Assembly (NCBI GenBank): GCA_017617575.1 | Contig: JAFZVY010000085.1 | Coordinates: 26,348 to 90,347 of the forward strand | Direction: 5' to 3' | Length of the DNA: 64,000 bases | DNA from: Bacteroidaceae bacterium | GTDB lineage: Bacteria > Bacteroidota > Bacteroidia > Bacteroidales > Bacteroidaceae | Part shown: piece after piece, positions 17,491 through 26,573 of the stretch | Position numbering within the stretch: the first letter of the stretch is position 1 | Layout of the letters: every line of letters begins with the position of its first letter | The notes under the pieces: model-generated | Database searches by the model: none | Told to the model about the DNA's origin: nothing | The model's input: the letters and a program-made list of their open reading frames with translations, nothing else | Made by a program: the position numbers and the translations under genes

Positions 17491-18948
17491 CTAAAGTACT
17501 CCGTACTTGCACAAGATGATAAGTGCCACATATCCAATCACGAGGCTCACGAAGCCTGAGATGAATCCTGCCTTTGCCATATCCTTCTGCTCGATAAGAC
17601 CAGTAGAGTAGGCGATGGCGTTAGGAGGAGTACTGATAGGGAGAGACATGGCACAACTTGCTGCTACGGCAATACCGATGATAATAGTTGATGTACCTCC
17701 GATAGGAGCAAGGGAGTCGCCCATTCCTTCACATACCACGGTAAGGATTGGTATCAACAAGGCTGCCGTTGCTGTATTGGAAATGAAGTTACTAAGTGCA
17801 AAGCAAAGAATACCTGAGATAAGCAAGATGACGATTGGGTTCCACTCTGCGAAAGGAATACTCTTGACTGCTACCTGTGCAAGTCCCGTTCCGTTCATGG
17901 CAAGACCGAGGGCGAAACCACCGGCTACCATCCATATTACTTCCCAGTCGATATCCTTGAGGTCCTCACCCGTTATGACTCGCGTGAATGCAAATACCGC
18001 TATAGGGAGCATGGCGACTGTATTGGCATTTATGCCGAACAAGTCCTTACCGAATACCCAGAGGAAGATTGTGGCTATAAATGTGATGGCAACTACGTAT
18101 GTACGCCAGTTCCACTCTACGTTACCCTCAATCTCAAGCTCGATGGTTCTCTTTGAGAATGGGAACAGATGCTTGAGGATAACCCAAGATATGAGCAACA
18201 TAACTATTACAAGAGGAATCATGACAAGCATCCATTGACCAAAGCCGATACCCATGCCATGCTCGTTGAGAGTCTTGAACGCAAAGGCGTTAGGAGGTGT
18301 ACCGATAGGAGTACCCATACCTCCGAAGTTAGCTCCGATAGGAATAGCCATTGTGAGGGCTATGCGTCCCTTACCGTTGGCAGGCAAGGACTTGAACACA
18401 GGCGTGAGGAACGTGAGCATCATAGCTGCCGTAGCCGTGTTGGAGATGAACATGGAGAAGATACCCGTGATAAGGATGAAACCGAGAAGCACGTTGTCCG
18501 ACTTATGTCCGAAAGGCATAATGAGTGTTCGTGCCATAATCACGTCAAGTCCCGACTTCGTGGCAGCAATAGCCAAGACGAAACCTCCGAGGAAGAGGAT
18601 GATTGTTGGGTCGGCGAAACAAGCCATGATACCTTGGTAATCCAAGAGCTTTCCTGCCTCGCCTTCAGAGCCTTGCAGGAAGTTGAACGCCGAGTCGCTC
18701 ACACAGAACAGCAGGACAAAAATAATGGTTACAGAAGTTGCCCATGCAGGGATTGACTCTGTAACCCAAAGTAAAACTGCCATTACGAAGATGGCTATTG
18801 TGCGTTGTTGTACTACTGTAAGCCCTTCGATGCCAAAGAAGTCTGTTGGCAGGTTCCACACAATAAACGTTAATATGGCTGTGATGCCGAACATCAAAGC
18901 CCTCTTCTGGTTGAAATCTCCTGTCAAAAATTTTCTAACAGATGTCAT
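17491..18948 (-). CDS. DASS/SLC13 family Na+:anion (dicarboxylate or sulfate) symporter
   Basis: 485 residues with about 11 membrane spans. The two internal repeats each carry the family's Ser-Asn-Thr sodium-binding motif (ISNTATAAMMLTFLTPVF and ISNTATAALLIPILTV), with the paired PIGTPPNAFAFKTLN and PISTPPNAIAYSTGL loops. Family members import C4-dicarboxylates, citrate or sulfate with Na+. A dicarboxylate role would fit the fumarase and pfl genes of this organism, but that is inference. It is monocistronic, with promoter-like boxes at 19035-19064 (minus strand). Confidence 0.92.
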   Translation of the reverse strand: MTSVRKFLTGDFNQKRALMFGITAILTFIVWNLPTDFFGIEGLTVVQQRTIAIFVMAVLLWVTESIPAWATSVTIIFVLLFCVSDSAFNFLQGSEGEAGKLLDYQGIMACFADPTIILFLGGFVLAIAATKSGLDVIMARTLIMPFGHKSDNVLLGFILITGIFSMFISNTATAAMMLTFLTPVFKSLPANGKGRIALTMAIPIGANFGGMGTPIGTPPNAFAFKTLNEHGMGIGFGQWMLVMIPLVIVMLLISWVILKHLFPFSKRTIELEIEGNVEWNWRTYVVAITFIATIFLWVFGKDLFGINANTVAMLPIAVFAFTRVITGEDLKDIDWEVIWMVAGGFALGLAMNGTGLAQVAVKSIPFAEWNPIVILLISGILCFALSNFISNTATAALLIPILTVVCEGMGDSLAPIGGTSTIIIGIAVAASCAMSLPISTPPNAIAYSTGLIEQKDMAKAGFISGFVSLVIGYVALIILCKYGVL

Positions 18949-19034
18949 GATTTTAGATTATTAAATTTATAATTTAGTTGATTAATTTATACTATAGAAA
19001 CACTTAACTTCGTTTCGTCCTTGCAGACGGGTGG

Positions 19035-19064
19035 CAAAATTACACTTTTTATTTTAACAGCAAA
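19035..19064 (-). promoter_or_regulatory. Probable promoter of the DASS transporter gene
   Basis: Minus-strand TTTG (19061-19064), 18 bp, TAATTTTG (19035-19042). The spacer is one base shorter than in the best promoters of the window. The leader is about 85 nt. Confidence 0.55.
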
Positions 19065-19204
19065 AATTTATGTGATAAAATTTCTATAAATGTTTCTGCA
19101 TGGTAGTAAAATGTTTGTTCTTCATGGCAAAGTGAAATCGTGAGTTTGCAAAGGAATGATATTCGTTGAGTTTCTAAAAACGATAATTTAGTAGATTATA
19201 GTTT

Positions 19205-19356
19205 AAACACAGAGAACACGGAGGGCACAGAGAAAACTGAATATGTCAAAATAAATTGAGTATATCAAAAAAACTCTGTGTCATCCGTGCCCTCTGTGTT
19301 TAAATTGTTCCTACTTGTTGCATTAGTCACCCTCACCCTTGGGGGAGGGTAGGGGC
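19205..19356. repeat. CACAGAG/CTCTGTG inverted pair plus GC-rich repeat
   Basis: AACACAGAGAACACGGAGGG (19205) faces CTCTGTGTCATCCGTGCCCT (19274), the same pair as at 15351/15435. A degenerate half copy lies at about 52759. The region then ends in the GACTAATG-like and CCCTTGGGGGAGGG repeat next to the GH43 gene. The rest of the 400-bp gap is AT-rich and holds only the DASS promoter. Confidence 0.65.
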
Positions 19357-20508
19357 TTACATTCTGAAGTCGTTACACCATCTAATCTCTGGTGTGCCGT
19401 CCTTGTCAAACTTGATAGGGAGCCAGAGGTGGAGGGAGTTGCTGAGATGCTCTGGGTTCCAGATGTCAGCCATGAAGATGAAGCGTGACTCTGTTCCCTT
19501 GATGCCGAGAGCCTTGGTGTCAAGTATGTATGTACCTTGTGCGCCAAATGTCTTGTTGGCAGGGAAGTTCTTGTATGAGGCATTATTACCCTTGAAAGGT
19601 GATTCCACCTGTGTCCAAGGACCCCAGATGCTCTTGCTGTGGAACATACGAGCCTCGTTAGGTGCCCAACCTGTGCAACCAGAGCATATCATCCAGTATG
19701 TGCCATTGTTCTTGAAGATTGTTGGTGCCTCGTTCTGACCGTCTGGAGCCACCATGACATACTTGCCGGTATAATCCATGAAGTCGTCCGTCAACTCGCT
19801 TATGAGAAGCGTGAGGTTCTCCTGTGACGAAGTGATGTGGTAAGCCTTGCCGTCATCATCTATATATACGGTCATGTCACGACTCATCTGTCCACCCTCA
19901 AAGTCACGCCAACAGTACATACCCTTCTCCGTCTCCTTTCTCCATTCTGGTGTCCACCAGTCCTTCCAGTCGTTAGCCTTTGTAGTCTTGGCGTAGGCAA
20001 TCTGTTCCTCTGTCATGTCGAAAGGCCACTTGCCGGCATGGAGGCGAGTGGAACGAACATAGCGGAAAGGACCTACAGGTGAGTCACTCTCGGCAAAAGC
20101 CACACGGGCAGCCTCGTAGCCTTTGCCCTTCAGTTCGAGGTGGAAGAGCATCACGAACTTCTTGGTCTTCTTGTTGTAAACTACCTTAGGACGTTCCATG
20201 ATACATCCACGCTCTATGTCGTGGCCAGCCGTCTCGCTTACCGCAAGGGCTATGCCCTCATCCTTCCAAGCCTTCAAATCCTTGCTTGAATATACGCCCA
20301 CACCAGCCTCGGTAGTGAAGCCACGGTAAGGACGGTTCTCTCCGTACCAGTAGAATGTACCCTTATACTTGATGATGTTACCTCCGTGTGCGTTGATGTG
20401 TTTGCCGTTTGTGTCTTGCCAAAGTTCTCCATTCACTTGTGCGTTCAAGCCAAGTGAAGTGGCACATAGTACCATAAGCACTAATAGATTGCGAAATGTC
20501 TGTTTCAT
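19357..20508 (-). CDS. GH43 family glycosidase, secreted
   Basis: 383 residues with a signal peptide at 1-24 (MKQTFRNLLVLMVLCATSLG then LNAQ). The five-bladed propeller start (DTNGKHINAHGGNIIKYKGT, then FYWYGENR) matches the GH43 subgroup that includes exo-beta-1,3-galactanases. In that subgroup the usual first-blade catalytic Asp is absent, and AHGG appears here too. EAPTIFKNNGTYWMICSGCTGW lies where the general acid Glu is expected. It probably acts in the periplasm or at the surface on arabinogalactan-like or related side chains. The substrate is inferred from subgroup resemblance only. It is not in a recognisable polysaccharide utilisation locus within this window. Confidence 0.85.
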   Translation of the reverse strand: MKQTFRNLLVLMVLCATSLGLNAQVNGELWQDTNGKHINAHGGNIIKYKGTFYWYGENRPYRGFTTEAGVGVYSSKDLKAWKDEGIALAVSETAGHDIERGCIMERPKVVYNKKTKKFVMLFHLELKGKGYEAARVAFAESDSPVGPFRYVRSTRLHAGKWPFDMTEEQIAYAKTTKANDWKDWWTPEWRKETEKGMYCWRDFEGGQMSRDMTVYIDDDGKAYHITSSQENLTLLISELTDDFMDYTGKYVMVAPDGQNEAPTIFKNNGTYWMICSGCTGWAPNEARMFHSKSIWGPWTQVESPFKGNNASYKNFPANKTFGAQGTYILDTKALGIKGTESRFIFMADIWNPEHLSNSLHLWLPIKFDKDGTPEIRWCNDFRM

Positions 20509-20673
20509 ATTTGTGAGTTTATGAGTTTATAAGTTCTTGAGTTTTTTAGTTATCGCTGATTGATTATCATGTGCAAAATTCGGAATAATTATTGACATTC
20601 CATTATTCGGAACGCATAAATTTGTGATTGTAGATAATTTTGTGGCGTTTGTAGATAAGAGAGGGAGGTGGTA

Positions 20674-20704
20674 TTGTGTGAATAAGATATAATTCATACT
20701 TTTG
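20674..20704 (+). promoter_or_regulatory. Promoter of the secreted-protein/LytS-LytR operon
   Basis: TTG (20674-20676), 20 bp, TACTTTTG (20697-20704), followed by a 45-nt leader to the first gene of the operon. Confidence 0.65.
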
Positions 20705-20756
20705 CATCGTGAAATAAAAATGCTATCGGGTACTAACAACAAGACAAGTGTAAAAG

Positions 20757-21173
20757 ATGACTGTAATGAACTTAATCATGGCATCGTTGTTACTTACCTC
20801 ATCACATGCGTATGCTGATGGTGGCAAGGCGATGATGCTCAAATCAACTAACGAGACAACACAGAGTTATGCCGTTTCCAATATCTCGTCTGTGAAGTAT
20901 GAGAATGGAAAAATGCTTCTTACTCTAAAGAATGGTAGCGTACAGACGTTTAGCGTGTCAGACATCAAGTCAATGACCTTTGCTTCTGTTGCAACAGCCA
21001 TAGAGTCAATGACTAATTGTGAGGCTAAGCCTTTCACCATATATGACGAGAATGGCTCTCTGATAGTAAGTGGCGTTACGGATGATGAAGGAAAATTTGA
21101 CTTGCCAATAAACCTTCGAGGGGTTTACCTAATCAAAGTAGGTAACGTAACTAAGAAGGTAGTGGTGAAATGA
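20757..21173 (+). CDS. Small secreted protein with a type IX secretion-like C-terminal domain
   Basis: 138 residues: signal peptide 1-20 (MTVMNLIMASLLLTSSHAYA), a short beta-rich region (YAVSNISSVKYENGKMLLTL, then VSDIKSMTFA), and a C-terminal FTIYDENGSLIVSGVTDDEG...GVYLIKVGNVTKKVVVK segment. That last segment resembles type A sorting domains of the type IX secretion system. A start nine bases later (MNLIMAS) is also possible. It is the first gene of a four-gene run leading to the LytS/LytR pair. Its N-terminal beta region resembles that of the next protein. Function unknown. Confidence 0.75.
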   Translation: MTVMNLIMASLLLTSSHAYADGGKAMMLKSTNETTQSYAVSNISSVKYENGKMLLTLKNGSVQTFSVSDIKSMTFASVATAIESMTNCEAKPFTIYDENGSLIVSGVTDDEGKFDLPINLRGVYLIKVGNVTKKVVVK

Positions 21174-21224
21174 ACCTCTGTGAGGAATTAAGGGTTACAA
21201 GCTATAGTAAAAGAACAGGAAACA

Positions 21225-23117
21225 ATGAAAAGGATAATGGCTACGATGTTGATGGCGGTTTCGCTGTCTTCATTTGCACAGGATAATCAATATGACGCTC
21301 TCTACATTGTGATGAACAATGGCGTCACCAACACCATACCTCTTGGTAATGTGAATGAGATAACCTTCAACGAGGCTGGCGACAAGCTTATTGTCAACGG
21401 AACATGGGAGGTGAGTCTTGACGAAATAACGGAACTCACTTACGGAGCTACAGGAAGTGAGTTGACGATAAACTACAACGGAACGGAGGCAAGAGCCGTA
21501 AACCCATTCTTCATGGATGGTGTGAGCGTAAGCGTGAACGGTGCCGACGTTGTGGTGAATAATGAGAATACAACGGCTGAGATAAAGACCGTGTTGAGTG
21601 GTGAGACAAGCAACGGATTGTTCCAGTACAACGGAACATACAAGACTTCCATAGTCCTCAACGGACTCTCGCTCACCAACACACGAGGAGCAGCCATAGA
21701 TATACAATGTGGCAAGCGCATTGCACTTGACATAAAGAAAGAGACGGTCAACACTCTCATTGACGGTAAGAATGGCGAGCAGAAGGCTGCCCTCTATTGC
21801 AAGGGACACCTTGAGATAGACAAGGCTGGTACGCTCAACGTGACAGGCAACACAGCACACGCTATATCAGCCAAGGAGTACATCAAGCTCAAGAAGTCTG
21901 AGGGTACTATCAATATCATTAGTGCCGTAAAGGATGGAATACATTGTAAGCAGTATTTCCTTGCCAATGGCTTCAAGGTGAACATTAACAAGGCTGGTGG
22001 CGACGGCATAGACGTGGAACTCGACGGTGAGGCAAACGAGGATGGATATGAGGACGGAAGCCTTAACATAAATGCAGGCACGTTTACCATCACTTCGTCT
22101 TCAGATACTATAAAAGGTCTTAAGGCTGACAGCGACGTGAACATCGTGGGCGGTACGTTGAATATCACCATGAGTGGCAAGGGCAGCAAGGGCATTAAGG
22201 CTGACAATAACATAAACATTGGCTCGTCAGATGATGGCTCAGGTCCAACATTGGCTGTGACTACTACGGGTGCTTCATATACTGATTCTTCAAGCAGTAG
22301 TAGCAGTAGCAACCCTTGGGGCGGCAACAACTGGGGCGGTCCTGGTGGCGGTGGCCCAGGAGGAGGCGGTCCTGGTGGCGGAGGTATGTTTGGCGAAAGC
22401 AGCGGAACATCTTCCAAGGCTATGAAGGCTCTCAACCTCATCAATATCTATGGCGGTAACCTTACCGTCAAGACATCAACCGATGGTGCAGAGGGAGTGG
22501 AAGGCAAGAAGGGTGTGAACATCTATGGCGGCAACCACTACATGAAGTGCTATGACGATTGTATCAACTCTGGCGGTAAGATAATGTTCAACGGAGGTAC
22601 TACTGTATGTTACTCAAACGGTAATGATGCGGTTGACTCTAATGCAGGAACAAGGGGAGCGATAACGATAGCAGGCGGCAACGTGTTTGCCTACTCTACA
22701 GCAGGCTCACCAGAGGAAGGACTTGATTGTGACAACAACTCATACATAGTCGTAACGGGCGGTATTGCGGTAAGTGCAGGAGGCTCACAGGGAGGAGGCG
22801 GATTTGGCGGCTCATCAAGCAGCATCGGCTCATCTTCACAGGGATACTACCTTGGCTCTTCTCCATCGAGCTACAGCTCAAGCAGGTACTATACGCTTTG
22901 CTCAACTGACGGAACGGCAATATGTACATATAAGTTTGAGACTAACTGTTCCAACTCGTTGTCATTACTTACGGCATCTAACCTTGGTAAGGGAAGTGTG
23001 ACCGTAAAGTATGGCACAAGCAAACCAACGGAATGTAGTGATAGCGTGGGTGACGTCTTCTGGATTAACCCTACGGTCACAACAAGTGGGACAACAGCAA
23101 CTATAACAGCTAAATGA
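21225..23117 (+). CDS. Secreted Cthe_2159-like beta-helix carbohydrate-binding protein
   Basis: 630 residues with a signal peptide at 1-18 (MKRIMATMLMAVSLSSFA). Repeated short parallel-beta-helix rungs follow, such as GTINIISAVKDGIHCKQYF, GGDGIDVELDGE, GTLNITMSGKGSKGIKADNN and TSTDGAEGVEGKKGVNIYGG. These match the carbohydrate-binding Cthe_2159 (DUF4353) family, known for polygalacturonate and calcium binding. A low-complexity GGPGGGGPGGGG linker lies near residue 375 and a Ser/Gly-rich stretch near 530. The gene overlaps the following histidine kinase gene by four bases (ATGA), showing tight translational linkage of surface protein and sensor. Confidence 0.85.
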   Translation: MKRIMATMLMAVSLSSFAQDNQYDALYIVMNNGVTNTIPLGNVNEITFNEAGDKLIVNGTWEVSLDEITELTYGATGSELTINYNGTEARAVNPFFMDGVSVSVNGADVVVNNENTTAEIKTVLSGETSNGLFQYNGTYKTSIVLNGLSLTNTRGAAIDIQCGKRIALDIKKETVNTLIDGKNGEQKAALYCKGHLEIDKAGTLNVTGNTAHAISAKEYIKLKKSEGTINIISAVKDGIHCKQYFLANGFKVNINKAGGDGIDVELDGEANEDGYEDGSLNINAGTFTITSSSDTIKGLKADSDVNIVGGTLNITMSGKGSKGIKADNNINIGSSDDGSGPTLAVTTTGASYTDSSSSSSSSNPWGGNNWGGPGGGGPGGGGPGGGGMFGESSGTSSKAMKALNLINIYGGNLTVKTSTDGAEGVEGKKGVNIYGGNHYMKCYDDCINSGGKIMFNGGTTVCYSNGNDAVDSNAGTRGAITIAGGNVFAYSTAGSPEEGLDCDNNSYIVVTGGIAVSAGGSQGGGGFGGSSSSIGSSSQGYYLGSSPSSYSSSRYYTLCSTDGTAICTYKFETNCSNSLSLLTASNLGKGSVTVKYGTSKPTECSDSVGDVFWINPTVTTSGTTATITAK

Positions 23118-24331
23118 CGCAAGAGAAAAAAACAGAAAACTTAATCATCGCTGGAGTGTGGGTGGTGATATTTGTCCTGCCTGCACTCTATCTTTACTAC
23201 GTCTCTGTGACGGACGGTAGTGAGTTCGATGGTTATGAGCTATGGCAAACATGGAAGCTACTGATTCCGTTTGCCGTCATGTTCTGTGTCCATCATTATC
23301 TCTTGATTCAGCTGTACAACAAAAGGCAGTTTGCCATCTATGCCTTCACGATGGTGGCTATACTTGGGTGCTACCTGATGTACATGCTCATCTTCAAGCC
23401 TGACTTCCCAAGGAAGGACATGATGCGTGGTCCCGTCTTTGAGAATCGTGACCATTGGAGGCATGACAACCATTTTGATGGCGCTCCTCCGTTCCCGGGT
23501 GAGGGACTACCACCTCAGCACATGCCAAAGGACTTTGACAGGAGGGAAAGGAAAGGCGAGCAGTTGCATCCGCAGCCTCACCACAACGAGAAGATAGGAC
23601 CTAAGTACCTGCTTCTTCGTGCCCCAGTCATGGGACGGTTAGTGATAGCACTCCTGATGATGGGTGTTGACCTTGGTGTCGTTTCGCTTATCAATAGTGG
23701 TAGGACGAGAAGCCGTCTCCTCCAGCTACAGAAGGAGAAGTTGGCAATGGAACTGGAATATCTGAAGTATCAGATAAATCCTCACTTCTTCATGAACACC
23801 CTCAACAATATTCACGCTCTCGTGGATATAGACCAAGAGGCGGCAAAGCGTACCATAATAGACCTGTCGGGACTGATGCGATACGTGCTCTATGACAGTG
23901 GCGAGGAGTTTGTCCCTCTGGAGAAGGAGATACAGTTCATCAAGCTGTACATCTCGCTTATGAGGATTCGCTACTCCTCAAAGGTGGACATACAGGTGAG
24001 CACGCCCGACAACATGGGTGGCGTGATGGTTCCTCCGCTCCTCTTCATCTGCTTTGTGGAGAATGCCTTCAAGCATGGAGTGAGCAATCGTCATCAGAGT
24101 TTCATAAATATATATGTCTCCTTTGATGATAAGAAGGAAAATCTCTCGTTCCTGTGCGTCAATAGTATCTTGGAACAGGAGAAGAAGGACAACCACCATG
24201 GCATAGGCATAGAGAATGCACGTAAGAGGCTTGAACTCATCTATGGTGAGGACTATGTGTTAAGAATAAAGGAAAACGAAGAGAAGACATTTGAAGTATG
24301 GCTACAGATACCGATATCACAACAGGCATAA
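23114..24331 (+). CDS. LytS/YehU-type membrane histidine kinase
   Basis: 405 residues. Four membrane spans lie at about 9-31, 47-66, 72-95 and 174-193. Between spans three and four is a Pro- and His-rich loop (residues 100-160, with HDNHFDGAPPFPGEGLPPQH) that may be extracytoplasmic. The phosphoacceptor helix LEYLKYQINPHFFMNTLNNI has His224, followed by a HATPase domain with VENAFKHG and GIGIENARKRL. It is the sensor partner of the LytTR regulator encoded just downstream, whose coding region overlaps it by 34 bases. Confidence 0.93.
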   Translation: MTQEKKTENLIIAGVWVVIFVLPALYLYYVSVTDGSEFDGYELWQTWKLLIPFAVMFCVHHYLLIQLYNKRQFAIYAFTMVAILGCYLMYMLIFKPDFPRKDMMRGPVFENRDHWRHDNHFDGAPPFPGEGLPPQHMPKDFDRRERKGEQLHPQPHHNEKIGPKYLLLRAPVMGRLVIALLMMGVDLGVVSLINSGRTRSRLLQLQKEKLAMELEYLKYQINPHFFMNTLNNIHALVDIDQEAAKRTIIDLSGLMRYVLYDSGEEFVPLEKEIQFIKLYISLMRIRYSSKVDIQVSTPDNMGGVMVPPLLFICFVENAFKHGVSNRHQSFINIYVSFDDKKENLSFLCVNSILEQEKKDNHHGIGIENARKRLELIYGEDYVLRIKENEEKTFEVWLQIPISQQA

Positions 24332-25038
24332 GATGCCTTGCAATAGACGACGAGCCTTTGGCTCTCTTGCAGCTTAAGGCTATGATAGAGCGCACACCAT
24401 ACCTCACTCTCGTTGAGGCTTGCAGCGATGCCATAATGGCACAGCAGGTATTGGAGAAACAGAGTGTAGATGCCATCTTCGTTGATATAAACATGCCTGA
24501 ACTCAACGGTCTTGACTTCGTGGCTTCGCTCACCAATCCGCCACTTGTGGTTTTCACAACGGCATATAGTGAGTATGCACTTGACAGTTACAAGGTAAAT
24601 GCCATAGACTATTTGCTCAAGCCATACGGAATGCTTGAGTTTCAGAAGTCTGCCGAGAAGGTAAAGCGTCAGTTCCAGCTCTTGCAGGCAGAACAGAGTG
24701 CAAAGGCATCGGATGATAACGTGCTGTACTTGAAGGCTGACCATAAGGTGGCACGTGTCAACATAGAAGAGATAAAGTACATAGAGTCCATGAGGGAATA
24801 TCTCCGCATATACCTTGAGGGTGGGGAGAAACTGATGACTCTCATGCCTATAAGCAAGATTATCACGATGATTGACAATCACGGCTTCGTACGCATTCAC
24901 AGGTCGTTCATCGTGAATATGGGCAAGGTGACAGAAGTGTCAAAGAATAGCGTTAAATTGATTGATGGTACAACATTGCCGATAGGAGACTCATTCAAGG
25001 ACAACGTAAAGATATATTTACAGCCTAAAATCGTTTAG
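24298..25038 (+). CDS. LytTR-family response regulator
   Basis: 246 residues: receiver domain 11 to about 125 with acidic pair Asp17/Asp18 and phosphoacceptor Asp63 (FVDINMPELNG), and a conserved Lys in DYLLKPYG. The LytTR DNA-binding domain spans about 147-246 (YIESMREYLRIYLEGGEKLM, then FVRIHRSFIVN). It works with the kinase encoded immediately upstream. The start overlaps the kinase gene by 34 bases; a slightly later start is possible, but the receiver domain needs most of this N-terminus. Targets are unknown; the two secreted proteins of the same operon are natural candidates. Confidence 0.93.
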   Translation: MATDTDITTGIRCLAIDDEPLALLQLKAMIERTPYLTLVEACSDAIMAQQVLEKQSVDAIFVDINMPELNGLDFVASLTNPPLVVFTTAYSEYALDSYKVNAIDYLLKPYGMLEFQKSAEKVKRQFQLLQAEQSAKASDDNVLYLKADHKVARVNIEEIKYIESMREYLRIYLEGGEKLMTLMPISKIITMIDNHGFVRIHRSFIVNMGKVTEVSKNSVKLIDGTTLPIGDSFKDNVKIYLQPKIV

Positions 25039-25096
25039 GTAGGTTTTCATAGTAGATCATTTGAATAGTTTATATGATTATTGTTTTTACAAATGT

Positions 25097-25134
25097 ATGG
25101 CTCCTTTCTTGTGAAAGACGGGAGTCATTTTTTT
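25097..25134 (+). terminator. Intrinsic terminator of the LytS/LytR operon
   Basis: ATGGCTCC (25097) pairs with GGAGTCAT (25121), with one G-T pair, and a run of seven T follows. Confidence 0.75.
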
Positions 25135-25355
25135 ATTTGTAAGTTTTTAAGTTCTTGAGTTCTTAAGTTTTTGGGTACTTGGGGTTGTGTTTTTCGCTTG
25201 GCGGTTCTTGAGTTCGCGAGTGCTTGAGTTCGTGTGTTTCTTTTTTAAAAGGCGTATTTTTGGTTTGAGACCAAAGACGGTCTCAAACGCTATTACTCAT
25301 TTGTCATTCTTTATTCCTCATTTCTAATTTCTAATTTCTCATTCCTCTTAAAGGC
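25135..25355. repeat. Repeat-filled gap with a GAGACC/GGTCTC dyad
   Basis: T-rich AAGTTCTTGAG repeats run from 25140 to 25240. At 25266 is TTTGAGACC, six bases, GGTCTCAAA, followed by CGCTATTACTCATT and ATTTCTAATTTCTAATTT. The dyad is the best-preserved member of its family, with others at 5851, 26529 and 41120. No gene is seen. Confidence 0.7.
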
Positions 25356-26480
25356 TTACTTCTTGCTAAAGAAGGTGGTGTAGCCTTTCTTAATTCTCCA
25401 GAAGCGTTGCCAGATGGTGAAGTAGAGTCCCCATATTATTTCGCTTGGGTAGAAATGGATGAAGTTGAGGTTACGTTTCTGCCTGCGGTAGAAACGATGA
25501 ATCATACTTTCCTTTATGTTGAATGGATTGCGCTCATCGTACAATCCGAAGTTGCCTGACATCATTATCTCGTTGAGAAGGAACTCTCCGTGCTTCTCGT
25601 CTGGCGCGCATATCATGTAATGGTCTTCCATTCCACATACCTTCTTGAGTACGTACATCAAAGCGGCAGCAAAGTCATCCAAGCCCAGTTCCTTGACTAT
25701 TTCGGGCATATCCGTATGCTCTTCCTGCACGAGAAGGTAGTAGTAGTCGATAATCTGGCGGAGACCTATGCCGTCGCTATATAGGTGACGGTAGATGTGG
25801 AGTAGCTGGAATACTACGTTAAACTCTCGTGTAGGAACGTATATGTCGCCATAGTTCTTAGGGAGCGTTATGACGTTCCTGTGTTCCCCGAACTGTATAG
25901 GTACTTGTTCCTCGAACCAGCGTTGGAGACGTGCGTTCTTGAATGGGTTGTTGAGCCATGAAGGCATATAGTGTGGCTCTATGTCGATTCCTATCTTTTC
26001 AAGGGCAAAGAATACTGTATGATGGTAGAGTACCTGTGCATAAGGGAAATATCCCAGTACGTATCGCACGATGTCGTCTCTTCCTTCCCTTGGAGTCTTT
26101 CCGTCCACGATGAGCCAGATGTCGATGTCTCCGCTCTGACGGCGGTAAGGGTTAGGGTACATCCTCGCATTGCCTTGTCCCTTGAGGATAAGAGCCTTGA
26201 AACCATCCATCATGAAACGCATCATCACGTTGCGCGTGTAGTAGTCCATCTGGTCGTTACGCTTCTCTATGCGCTCCACATTGGCGTACCACTTGAGTAG
26301 GGTCATACGTTCTGGTCGCTGCTCTATGGGCAGTTTCTCTATTCCGTCAAAGAGCACACCTGTAATGGTCTGCTTATTGGCGGTTACCAGAAGCTCGTTC
26401 CATTCCTCGTCAGATACTGGCTCTGACAAGCACTCCTTGTTGCCAAGCGCAACGTGTAAAAGTTCGATGAGTAAGTCCAA
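25356..26480 (-). CDS. Uncharacterised nucleotidyltransferase-fold protein (NTP_transf_5 type)
   Basis: 374 residues, cytoplasmic. The core motif QSGDIDIWLIVDG carries the paired Asp of nucleotidyltransferases, preceded by LILKGQGNARMYPNPYRR as in PF14907 members. A later segment (VFQLLHIYRHLYSDGIGLRQIIDYYYLL) is also typical of that family. Members occur in polysaccharide and peptide clusters of Bacteroidota, and the reaction is unknown. No glycan genes adjoin it here. It is separated from the following flavoprotein gene by repeat DNA and is probably transcribed alone. Confidence 0.82.
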   Translation of the reverse strand: MDLLIELLHVALGNKECLSEPVSDEEWNELLVTANKQTITGVLFDGIEKLPIEQRPERMTLLKWYANVERIEKRNDQMDYYTRNVMMRFMMDGFKALILKGQGNARMYPNPYRRQSGDIDIWLIVDGKTPREGRDDIVRYVLGYFPYAQVLYHHTVFFALEKIGIDIEPHYMPSWLNNPFKNARLQRWFEEQVPIQFGEHRNVITLPKNYGDIYVPTREFNVVFQLLHIYRHLYSDGIGLRQIIDYYYLLVQEEHTDMPEIVKELGLDDFAAALMYVLKKVCGMEDHYMICAPDEKHGEFLLNEIMMSGNFGLYDERNPFNIKESMIHRFYRRQKRNLNFIHFYPSEIIWGLYFTIWQRFWRIKKGYTTFFSKK

Positions 26481-26528
26481 GGTTGTGTGAGTTTATGAGT
26501 TTGTAAGTTCTTAAGTTCTTGAGTTTTT

Positions 26529-26573
26529 TGTTTGAGGCCAAGGGCGGTCTCAAACGTTGTTACTTGTAAGTCC
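26529..26573. repeat. GAGGCC/GGTCTC dyad repeat
   Basis: TTTGAGGCCAAGGGCGGTCTC followed by AAACGTTGTTACTTG. It has one change from the perfect dyad at 25266 and lies directly 3' of the HI0933 gene. Confidence 0.65.

Noticed and set aside
23416-23590. His/Pro-rich kinase loop as a separate gene or frameshift
   Set aside because: The reading frame is continuous and both flanking regions fit the kinase fold.
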